Shown here piece by piece: positions 57,516 to 64,000 of a stretch of DNA of 64,000 bases (within the stretch, counting starts at the first letter, position 1; each line of letters starts with the position of its first letter). Below the pieces are notes generated by a model. It ran no database searches. It was not told the origin of the DNA and saw only the letters and a program-made list of their open reading frames with translations. The position numbers were made by a program, and so were the translations under genes. Source of the stretch: Mycolicibacterium aurum. GTDB lineage: Bacteria > Actinomycetota > Actinomycetes > Mycobacteriales > Mycobacteriaceae. The stretch is from the NCBI GenBank assembly GCA_900078775.1, contig LT549889.1, forward strand, positions 3,906,001-3,970,000, written 5' to 3'.

Positions 57516-58259
57516 ATGACCGAAGTGACCAGACCCAGCCCGCCGCAGGCCGCTTTCGAACAACTGCGATCCTGGATCCTGGCCGGCGCCCTGCCTCCCG
57601 GACAGCGCCTGCAGGTCCGTGACCTGGCCCAGGGAATGGGCCTGTCCACCATGCCGGTGCGGGAGGCCCTGATCCGGCTGGAGGAGGCCGGCCTGGTCAC
57701 CCAGGAGCCGCACAAGGGCGCGGTGGTGGCCCGGCTGTCGGTGGAGGATCTGCACGACTACTACAACCTGCGCCAGATCATCGAACCCGCGTCCCTGCAG
57801 ATGGGTGTCGAGCGGATGACGCCGGAACGGTTGACCCGGTTGCGGTCGACGCTGACCGCGCTGCGGGAGGCCGTGCAGGACGGCGACCTGATCACCGTGC
57901 TCGATCTGGACGAACAGATCCTGATGCTGATCCACGGTGCGGTCGCCAACCGGCAACTGCTGCGGGTGATCAGGTCCACCTGGGTGCGGGTGCGGCCGTA
58001 CAAACTGCTGTTCACCACCATCGCCCAGACCGATGCCGGCGACTACATCGCCACCGAGAACGCCCGCTTCATCGAACTCGCCGAGGCCGGGGACGGGCCG
58101 GGCGCGCACGCGTTGATGATGCACAGCCTGGCCAACGCCAAGATCCGGCTGGCAGATCTGCTGCGCAACCACGACCACGGGCAGCCATCCGGCCGCGCCG
58201 GACGCGGGTCGTTGGTGGAGCTGATCACCGGACTGGTCGGAGCAGACAGTGGCCGCTGA
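57516..58259 (+). CDS. GntR-family (FCD) regulator of the amidase operon
   Basis: A 247-residue regulator: EQLRSWILAGALPPGQRLQVRDLAQGMGLSTMPVREALIRLEEAGLV at the N-terminus and an FCD helical effector domain. Encoded inside the operon, it probably binds the TGTGATCA sites at 54667-54699. Its 3' end overlaps the GTG of the oxidase gene by 11 bases. Confidence 0.93.
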   Translation: MTEVTRPSPPQAAFEQLRSWILAGALPPGQRLQVRDLAQGMGLSTMPVREALIRLEEAGLVTQEPHKGAVVARLSVEDLHDYYNLRQIIEPASLQMGVERMTPERLTRLRSTLTALREAVQDGDLITVLDLDEQILMLIHGAVANRQLLRVIRSTWVRVRPYKLLFTTIAQTDAGDYIATENARFIELAEAGDGPGAHALMMHSLANAKIRLADLLRNHDHGQPSGRAGRGSLVELITGLVGADSGR

Positions 58260-59478
58260 GTCCGCCCCACACGTGATCGTCGTCGGCGGCGGGGTGATCG
58301 GGCTCAGCAGTGCCTACCACCTCGCCCGCGCCGGGCACCGGGTCACCGTGATCGAGCGCGGCCGCTGCGGACACGGCGCCTCCTGGGGTAACGCGGGGTG
58401 GATCACCCCGTCACTGGTGCAGCCGTTCAACGCACCGGGCGCGGTGCCGGGCGCCGTGCGCGCCATGTTCGATCCGGCCAGTCCGATTGCGATACGCCAA
58501 CTTCCGACCTGGGCGCTGGCGCGCTGGGGCTGGTCGTTCCTGCGCAACAGTCGCGCCGACCGCAGCCAGGACTCACTGCGCGCGCTGGCCACCGCCGCGG
58601 CCGGCGCGGCCGCCGATGTGGCCACCCTGGCAAGCGAACTGGACTTCGAGGTGCACCGCAGCGGGCTGCTGGTGGCGTTCCGGTCGGCGGATGCGCTGGC
58701 CGCCTACCGGATCTCGCACGCGCAGGTGCAGGCCGCCGGTTACCAGGGCCAGGCCATCGAACTCGGCCCCGCCGAGACCAAGGACCACGAACCCGCACTG
58801 GCCGACGACGTCGTCGGCGGGTTGTACCTGCCCGACGAGGTGAGCGTGCGGCCCGACGCCATGACCGCGGCGCTGGCCCGCGGGGTCACCGCCGCCGGCG
58901 GCGAGATCGCCGAGCAGGAGTCCGTGCGCACGGCCACGCCCGGGCCGCACGGCTGGCGGGTACAGACCGCACTGCGCGAATTGTCTGCAGCCGCAGTGGT
59001 GCTCGCCGCCGGCGAGCGGACCACCCGGTTGGCCCGGGCCTGCGGGGCCCGGGTCGTACTGCAGTCCGCCCGGGGCTGCAGCGTCACCCTGCCGCCCGTG
59101 CTCGAGCTGCAGGGCCCGCTCAAGATCGCCGAGCACCGGGTCGCCTGCACCCCCTTCGAGAACGGGCAGGTCCGCATCTCGGGCACCTTCGATCTGGTCC
59201 GCATCGGTGCGGGCACCGACCGCCGGCGGATGCAGGCCGTACTGGACGCCGCCGCCACCACGCTGCCCGCGGTCGCCGACCTCGACATCGCCGATCTCGA
59301 CGTCTGGAGCGGGGCGCGGCCCTGCACCCCCGACAGTGTCCCCGTCATCGGGCCGATCGGCCGTAACCGCGGCCTGTTCGTCGCGACCGGACACGGCACC
59401 CTGGGTATGACCCTGGCCGTCCCGACCGCACGGGCCGTCACCGAGATGGTGAATACCATTCTCGGGCAGACCATTTAG
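58249..59478 (+). CDS. FAD-dependent amino acid/amine oxidase (DAO family)
   Basis: A 409-residue flavoenzyme. The N-terminal FAD fold is HVIVVGGGVIGLSSAYHLARAGHRVTVIERG (residues 7-37) with RCGHGASWGNAGWITPSL following, as in DadA and sarcosine oxidase-like enzymes. The C-terminal DVWSGARPCTPDSVPVIGPIG and FVATGHGTLGMTLAVPTARAV strands complete the FAD site. Oxidises a D-amino acid, sarcosine or other secondary amine. Start GTG 58249 overlaps the gntR stop. Confidence 0.9.
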   Translation: MAAESAPHVIVVGGGVIGLSSAYHLARAGHRVTVIERGRCGHGASWGNAGWITPSLVQPFNAPGAVPGAVRAMFDPASPIAIRQLPTWALARWGWSFLRNSRADRSQDSLRALATAAAGAAADVATLASELDFEVHRSGLLVAFRSADALAAYRISHAQVQAAGYQGQAIELGPAETKDHEPALADDVVGGLYLPDEVSVRPDAMTAALARGVTAAGGEIAEQESVRTATPGPHGWRVQTALRELSAAAVVLAAGERTTRLARACGARVVLQSARGCSVTLPPVLELQGPLKIAEHRVACTPFENGQVRISGTFDLVRIGAGTDRRRMQAVLDAAATTLPAVADLDIADLDVWSGARPCTPDSVPVIGPIGRNRGLFVATGHGTLGMTLAVPTARAVTEMVNTILGQTI

Positions 59479-59493
59479 AGAGGAAACGACCCC

Positions 59494-60645
59494 GTGAGTC
59501 CCGTCCCCCAGCAGCTGCACTTCTCCGTCGAGGAGTACCGCGCCCGGCTGCAGCGCACGCAGGCCGAGATGGAGCGCCGCCGACTCGACGCGCTGCTGCT
59601 GCACCAGCCGGAGAACATCGCCTGGCTCAGCGGGTTCTTCCACGACGGCTTCTTCGCCTACCACGCACTGCTGATCCCCGCCTCCGGAGATCCGGTCCTC
59701 ATCGAGCGGATCCTGGAAGACCCTGTCGCCCAGGAACTGTCCTGGGTCACCGACCGCCGCGGCTACTTCGACGGGGAGGACCCGGAGACCCTGGCCGCGT
59801 CCGCGGTGACCGAGATGTGCCCGACCGGCGCCCGGGTCGGGGTGGAACTCGATTCGGCGTTCCTGACCCTGACCCGGTACCGCCGGCTGGAATCGCTGCT
59901 GCCGAGCGCGGACCTGGTCTCGCACGCTCAGATCGTCGAGGAACTGCGCCAGATCAAGTCGGCACGGGAGATCGCCTACACCCGGGCCGCCGGCCTCATC
60001 GCCTCGGCGGCGGTGTCGGCCGGGCTGGCCGCCGCCCGCGTCGGCGCCACCGAACTCGACATCGCCGCCGCGGTGGCCCAGGCCCAGGCCGCGCACGGCC
60101 ACGACTCGTTCTTCGGCGGGCTCGGCGGCACCATCTGCAGCGGCTGGCGCACCATCCAGCTGCACGGCCAGCAGACCGACCGCACACTGGAGTCCGGTGA
60201 CCGGCTGCGCCTGGAACTGCCCGGTATCCACCGCCAGTACTGGGCCAAGCAGATGCGCTCGACGGTGCTCGGTCGCCCCGACGATGCGCTGCTGCGCGCA
60301 CACGACATCCTGCGCACCGCCCAGGACACCGCCATCGCCGCGATGGGCCCGGGCGTGCCGGCCGCCCACATCGCCGAGCTGTGCCGGCGCCCGGTGTTGG
60401 ACGCGCAGCTCATCGACCGCTACGAGAACCGGGTGGGCTACGGTCTGGGCATCCAATTCCACCCGACCTCAGGTGATTTCGCACTCGACATCGATCACCG
60501 CACCAGCCGCAAGCTGGAGGCGGGCATGGTGTTCCACATGCTGTTGTTCGCCGCCGGCGCCGCGATCAGCGAGACCGTGGTGGTCACCGACGACGGCTGC
60601 GAACTGCTGACCCACGGGCCGCGCAACCTGCCCGAGGCCGGCTGA
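59494..60645 (+). CDS. M24-fold (creatinase/Xaa-Pro peptidase-like) protein with lost metal ligands
   Basis: A 383-residue pita-bread protein: creatinase-type N-terminal domain (1 to about 150) and M24 catalytic domain. Of the five metal ligands of aminopeptidases, most are replaced: the first Asp strand reads LRLELPGIHRQYWAKQMRST (Glu and Lys instead of Asp, Asp), the His of GHGIG reads GYGLG, and the Glu of TIEPG reads MLLFA; only the last Glu (ISETVVVTDDG) remains. This points to a metal-free creatinase/ectoine hydrolase-like hydrolase or a non-enzymatic protein. Confidence 0.85.
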   Translation: MSPVPQQLHFSVEEYRARLQRTQAEMERRRLDALLLHQPENIAWLSGFFHDGFFAYHALLIPASGDPVLIERILEDPVAQELSWVTDRRGYFDGEDPETLAASAVTEMCPTGARVGVELDSAFLTLTRYRRLESLLPSADLVSHAQIVEELRQIKSAREIAYTRAAGLIASAAVSAGLAAARVGATELDIAAAVAQAQAAHGHDSFFGGLGGTICSGWRTIQLHGQQTDRTLESGDRLRLELPGIHRQYWAKQMRSTVLGRPDDALLRAHDILRTAQDTAIAAMGPGVPAAHIAELCRRPVLDAQLIDRYENRVGYGLGIQFHPTSGDFALDIDHRTSRKLEAGMVFHMLLFAAGAAISETVVVTDDGCELLTHGPRNLPEAG

Positions 60646-61658
60646 TGGGCACCCCCACCGTCGCGGTCATCTCGATGGGCGGCACCATCGCCTGCGCCCC
60701 CAGCGACGAGGGCGCCGGCCTGATACCGCGCATTCACGCCGCCGACACGGTGCCGGTGCCCGGGGTGCGGGTGCGGTCGGTGCCGTGGAGCCTGACCGAC
60801 TCCTCGGAGATCAGTTTCGACGAACTCGTCCGGCTGGCAACCGAAGTCCGTGCCCAGACCGGCCTCGGCGCGGACGCCGTCGTGATCACCCAGGGCACCG
60901 ACACCCTGGAGGAGACGGCCTATGCACTGAGCCTGCTGCGGCCCCTGGACAGCCCGGTGGTGTTCACCGCGGCCATGCGGGCACCCACCGCACCGGGGTC
61001 GGACGCGGCGGCCAACCTCGCCGCGGCGATCAGCGTGGCACTCGACCCCGAGCTCACCTACGCCACCAGCGGCGCGGTGGTGGTGATGAACGACCAGATC
61101 CATTCGGCGAAGTGGGTGCACAAGACACACACCCACCGCCTCGATGCGTTCCGGTCGGGCGGGCGCAGCGATCTCGGGGTCATCCACGAGGGGCGCGCCA
61201 CCCTGCTGCGCTGCGATCCCGCCCCGGCGCTGCCGGCACTGCTGGACTCCGACCGCGGGGAGCCGGCCCGGGTGGCCTTGCTCACCGCCGTGCTCGATCA
61301 GGACACCGATCTGATCCGCGCCGTCGGCCGGTGCGGCTACCAGGGTCTGGTGGTCGAGGGCCTGGGCGGCGGGCATGTCAGCGGCGCGGTGGCCGAGGCG
61401 CTCGGCGAACTCGCGCGCGACATTCCGGTGGTCTACGCCTCCCGCACCCGCGACGGCGCGGTGCTGGAGAAGACCTACGGGTCACCGGGGGCCGAGTTGG
61501 ACCTGATCGAGCGCGGCTGCGTACCGTCCGGTCAGCTGACCGCGCTCAAGGCCCGGGTGCTGCTCACCCTGCTGCTGCGCTCGGGACACCCCCGGGACAA
61601 GGCCGAGGCCATGCTGATGGCCGAGGGTGCGGCCGCTCAGGACACCTTGGGGCAGTAG
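60645..61658 (+). CDS. L-asparaginase family protein
   Basis: A 337-residue type I/II asparaginase. The first active-site Thr is in SMGGTIA (residues 10-16) and the second in VVITQGTDTLEETA; the HTHRLDAFRSG and SGHVS-type loops follow. It hydrolyses Asn or a related amide to release ammonia. ATG 60645 overlaps the M24 stop. Last gene of the operon; its 3' end overlaps the convergent MpaB gene by 22 bases. Confidence 0.93.
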   Translation: MGTPTVAVISMGGTIACAPSDEGAGLIPRIHAADTVPVPGVRVRSVPWSLTDSSEISFDELVRLATEVRAQTGLGADAVVITQGTDTLEETAYALSLLRPLDSPVVFTAAMRAPTAPGSDAAANLAAAISVALDPELTYATSGAVVVMNDQIHSAKWVHKTHTHRLDAFRSGGRSDLGVIHEGRATLLRCDPAPALPALLDSDRGEPARVALLTAVLDQDTDLIRAVGRCGYQGLVVEGLGGGHVSGAVAEALGELARDIPVVYASRTRDGAVLEKTYGSPGAELDLIERGCVPSGQLTALKARVLLTLLLRSGHPRDKAEAMLMAEGAAAQDTLGQ

Positions 61659-62668
61659 AAGTTCGGGCTGTCCCGGTATTCGATCGGGGGCAGGTTGCGG
61701 GCCGGGGTCTGCACCAACGGCGAGTCCGCGGGCAGCCTGCCCGCGGCCCGGTCCAGCGCGGAGCGCTTACGCGGGTGCTGCAGCCAGCGCTTGGGCAGCA
61801 CCTTGCCCGCGAAGGTGATCACCTCGCAGAACCGGTCGTGCAGGAACTGCTGGCGCGGCGTCCAGGTGTACCCCATCAGGTCGCGGACCGCCGGGTCGTA
61901 GATCGCGACGGTCAGGAACGTCAGGAACGGCTGCATCACCTTGAGGTTCAGCTTCCACGCCCAGTCCGGAAGCCATTCCATGGACGGATGTTTGGGCATG
62001 GTGGACAGATCCATGACCTCCCGGGCCGCCCAGTTGTTCTCCAGGACGTTCTTGCACATGTGGTCCCAGTACTGCTCGAACTCCTCGTAGGACTTCGGCA
62101 CCGGCCGCATGCTCATCCCGTACATCCGGTACCAGGTGATGTGTTCGTCGAAGAGCTGGCGCCGGTCGGCATCGGAGATGCCGCCGCCGAACTTCTCGGC
62201 CGACAGCAGCACCGACTTGAAGAACGTCGCGTGCGCCCAGTAGAAGACGTCGGGGTTCAGCGCGCTGTAGCGGCGGCCCTGCTCGTCCACGCCCTTGATG
62301 CCGATGTGGTAGTCGCGGACCTCGGCGCCGGTCTTGGGCGCGCGGTCGCCGTCGAACACCACCCCGCCGATCGGGTAGATGGACCGGAACAGCCGCGGCA
62401 TCCGCTCCATGAAGAAGATCGAGTGCTCCTGGACCGCCGCGCCCAGCTGCGGGTGCATGTTCTGCATGGAACCCGCCCAGGGCCCCTGGAACAGGCCCGT
62501 CCACTGGCCGAAGTACTTCCAGGTCAGCGAGTCGGGTCCGAGCGGGAGCGGTGGCGCGTCATAACCGGCGGTGCTCACCGGGCAGCCGGCGGCCACCGGC
62601 TGAGCCTCGGGCGCGTCGGCCGCGGATGCGCTGGTCACCGGGCACGTCTCGGACGTATCTTGAGTCAC
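61637..62668 (-). CDS. MpaB-family (DUF2236) oxygenase
   Basis: A 343-residue protein: an MpaB/Lcp-type helical fold with PLGPDSLTWKYFGQWTGLFQGPWAGSMQNMHPQLGAAVQEHS near the N-terminus, the DYHIGIKGVDEQGRRYSALNPDVFYWAHATFF segment with conserved His, and YRMYGMSMRPVPKSYEEFEQYWDHM. Family members are heme-dependent oxygenases (mycophenolic acid synthesis, rubber cleavage). An extra Cys-containing N-terminus (TSETCPVTSASA ... GCPVSTAGYDA) precedes the domain. GTG 62668 is the only plausible start. Divergent from a TetR gene. Confidence 0.9.
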   Translation of the reverse strand: MTQDTSETCPVTSASAADAPEAQPVAAGCPVSTAGYDAPPLPLGPDSLTWKYFGQWTGLFQGPWAGSMQNMHPQLGAAVQEHSIFFMERMPRLFRSIYPIGGVVFDGDRAPKTGAEVRDYHIGIKGVDEQGRRYSALNPDVFYWAHATFFKSVLLSAEKFGGGISDADRRQLFDEHITWYRMYGMSMRPVPKSYEEFEQYWDHMCKNVLENNWAAREVMDLSTMPKHPSMEWLPDWAWKLNLKVMQPFLTFLTVAIYDPAVRDLMGYTWTPRQQFLHDRFCEVITFAGKVLPKRWLQHPRKRSALDRAAGRLPADSPLVQTPARNLPPIEYRDSPNFYCPKVS

Positions 62669-62687
62669 TGGCGAACTTCCCGTCCAT

Positions 62688-62703
62688 GTCAGACAATTCT
62701 GAC
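62688..62703. promoter_or_regulatory. palindrome between the MpaB and tetR genes
   Basis: GTCAG-ACAATT-CTGAC, a 5-bp inverted repeat in the 50-base divergent promoter region; a TTGTCAG half-site recurs at 62712-62718. A TACACT hexamer (62704-62709) lies 10 bases before the tetR ATG. Probable TetR operator. Confidence 0.6.
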
Positions 62704-62719
62704 TACACTCGTTGTCAGT

Positions 62720-63322
62720 ATGCAGCTTAGGAGTGATGTGCCGTCCGGTCAACGACGCGGTCGATGGTCCGGCGTTCCTCTGCAGGATCGCCAGACCTTG
62801 CGCCGCGGCGATCTCATCACCGCCGGCGTCGCACTGCTCGGCGGTGCGGCCGGCCAGACCCTGACGGTGCGCGCGGTCTGCCGGGCGGCCGGGCTGACCG
62901 AGCGCTACTTCTACGAAAGCTTCGCCGACCGTGACGATTTCGTGCGCGCGGTCTACGACGAGGTGTGCAGTACCGCGATGACCGCGCTGACCTCCGCGCA
63001 GACCCCGCGCGAGGCCGTCGAACAGTTCGTCGCGCTGATGGTCGACGACCCGAGCCGCGGCCGGGTACTGCTGCTGGCTCCCGAACGCGAACCGGTGCTC
63101 ACCCGGTCCGGCGCGGAGTGGATGCCCAATTTCATCGCCCTGCTGCAGCGCAAGCTCACCGCGATCACCGATCCGGCGCGCCAGGAGATGGTCGCCACCG
63201 GACTGGTGGGCGCGCTGACCGCTCTGTTCACCGCCTACCTGGACGGCCGACTGGCCGCCACCCGCGAACAGTTCGTCGACTACTGCATCGACATGCTGCT
63301 CAGCCGCGCCGCCGCGCGTTGA
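62720..63322 (+). CDS. TetR-family regulator (of the MpaB gene)
   Basis: A 200-residue regulator with helix-turn-helix RRGDLITAGVALLGGAAGQTLTVRAVCRAAGLTERYFYESFADRDDFVRAV (about residues 30-80). Divergent from the MpaB oxygenase gene over a 51-base gap with a palindrome, so it likely represses both. ATG 62720; a longer in-frame extension exists but reads through the palindrome region. Confidence 0.9.
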   Translation: MQLRSDVPSGQRRGRWSGVPLQDRQTLRRGDLITAGVALLGGAAGQTLTVRAVCRAAGLTERYFYESFADRDDFVRAVYDEVCSTAMTALTSAQTPREAVEQFVALMVDDPSRGRVLLLAPEREPVLTRSGAEWMPNFIALLQRKLTAITDPARQEMVATGLVGALTALFTAYLDGRLAATREQFVDYCIDMLLSRAAAR

Positions 63323-63463
63323 GCATCGGCCCAGCACAATCCCTGTTTCGTCGTCACACCGAGCCGTAACCGTTACACGAACCACAGTTTGGGGAACTTG
63401 AATGTCACCGGAGTACACAGATACTCTGAGTGCAACCAAGAGGTACAGATAATCGGAGGGTCC

Positions 63464-64000
63464 ATGTCCACGGAACTGACCGATCTGCAGCTGCTGCACG
63501 AGCTGGAGCCCGTCGTCGAGAAGCAGATCAACCGGCACCTGTCCATGCGTAAGGACTGGAACCCGCACGACTACATCCCGTGGTCGGACGGCAAGAACTT
63601 CTACGCCCTGGGTGGCCAGGAGTGGGATCCCGAGCAGTCCAAGCTCTCCGAGGTCGCCCGGATCGCGATGATCACCAACCTGCTGACCGAGGACAATCTG
63701 CCCTCGTACCACCGCGAGATCGCGATGAACTTCAGCATGGACGGGCCGTGGGGCTACTGGGTGAACCGGTGGACCGCCGAGGAGAACCGGCACGGCATCG
63801 CGCTGCGTGACTACCTGCTGGTCACCCGCGCCGTCGACCCCATCGAACTCGAAGAGCTGCGGGTCGAGCAGGTCACCCGCGGCTTCTCCCCCGGCCAGAA
63901 CCTGCAGGGCGGCGACGAGTTGTTCGCCCAGAGCCTGTTCGACTCGGTCATCTACGTGACCTTCCAGGAGCTGGCCACCCGCGTCTCGCACCGCAACACC
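63464..64000 (+). CDS. desA: acyl-ACP desaturase DesA, 3' end outside the window
   Basis: About 179 N-terminal residues of a ferritin-like di-iron acyl-ACP desaturase. The first iron motif is present: WTAEENRHGIALRDYLLVTRAVDP with ExxH, and the helix TEDNLPSYHREIAMNFSMDGPWGYWVNRW precedes it. It strongly resembles mycobacterial DesA1, needed for mycolic acid synthesis. ATG 63464 has a CGGAGGG ribosome site. A TACTCT hexamer at 63422-63427 may be the -10 element. The second half is cut by the window end. Confidence 0.93.
   Translation, partial: MSTELTDLQLLHELEPVVEKQINRHLSMRKDWNPHDYIPWSDGKNFYALGGQEWDPEQSKLSEVARIAMITNLLTEDNLPSYHREIAMNFSMDGPWGYWVNRWTAEENRHGIALRDYLLVTRAVDPIELEELRVEQVTRGFSPGQNLQGGDELFAQSLFDSVIYVTFQELATRVSHRNT

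Noticed and set aside
63411..63435. Operator-like CACAGA/TCTGAG repeat in the desA promoter
   Set aside because: Arms match only with an extra base and lie on the presumed -10; too weak to list as a site.

Overview
The window is GC-rich and gene-dense, and it reads as a chromosome segment of a rapid-growing mycobacterium (Mycolicibacterium-like). From memory, large parts follow the Mycobacterium tuberculosis order Rv0882 to about Rv0854 (DUF2537, rRNA methylase, MarR, DUF2530, DUF3027, MFS, DUF2771, cspB, yccF, moaA2-moaD2, rpfA, moaE2-mog-moaC2, the XPB helicase pair, fadBA, dapC, SRPBCC proteins). The last gene is a DesA1-type acyl-ACP desaturase. No orthology search was possible, so synteny statements are recollection plus reading of the proteins.

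Layout. 1-6.3 kb: end of a HelD/HelR-type RNA polymerase-associated ATPase, then small conserved mycobacterial genes. 6.4-17 kb: xi-class GST-like enzyme, cold-shock protein, a split molybdenum-cofactor cluster (moaA-moaD on one side and moaC-mog-moaE on the other side of rpfA), and the XPB helicase with its partner. rpfA has a long leader holding a c-di-AMP (ydaO-type) riboswitch and a Crp-like site. 17-25.7 kb: variable regulators and redox enzymes, including a MarR protein with an in-frame 15-bp tandem repeat, two SDRs, a frameshifted exported protein and a GlxA-type regulator. 26-30.6 kb: fadBA and an old yellow enzyme.

31-48.7 kb is an accessory nitrogen region wrapped around dapC. It encodes an orphan urea-binding lipoprotein (urtA), a urease operon with a fused ureAB gene (ureAB-C-G-D-E-F), an uncharacterised HpcH/CitE-like aldolase, allantoicase, a PuuE-type allantoinase, a hydantoin/allantoin racemase-like protein, an NCS1 permease and two local regulators (LuxR, GntR). 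Together these would import allantoin, open the ring, release urea and hydrolyse it to ammonia. Three promoters of this region share a GAAAC-N6-G(A/C)AAC motif placed exactly 10 nt upstream of a -10-like hexamer, which resembles the GlnR nitrogen-control box. Inside the region lie an IS481-type remnant, a 260-bp inverted-repeat mini-element and a 13E12-family HNH gene behind a perfect LexA box.

48.9-54.6 kb: two SRPBCC proteins, a small acidic protein, a phytoene-desaturase-like flavoenzyme with its TetR regulator, small membrane/exported proteins, and four tRNA genes (Phe, Asp, Glu on the minus strand, Lys on the plus strand). 54.7-61.7 kb: a tightly packed operon (MHS-type permease, amidase, GntR, FAD amine/amino-acid oxidase, M24-fold hydrolase lacking most metal ligands, asparaginase) behind twin TGTGATCA operators, likely a catabolic pathway for an N-containing compound. 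61.6-64 kb: an MpaB-family oxygenase, a divergent TetR regulator and desA.

No CRISPR array, rRNA gene, complete insertion sequence or replication origin was seen.
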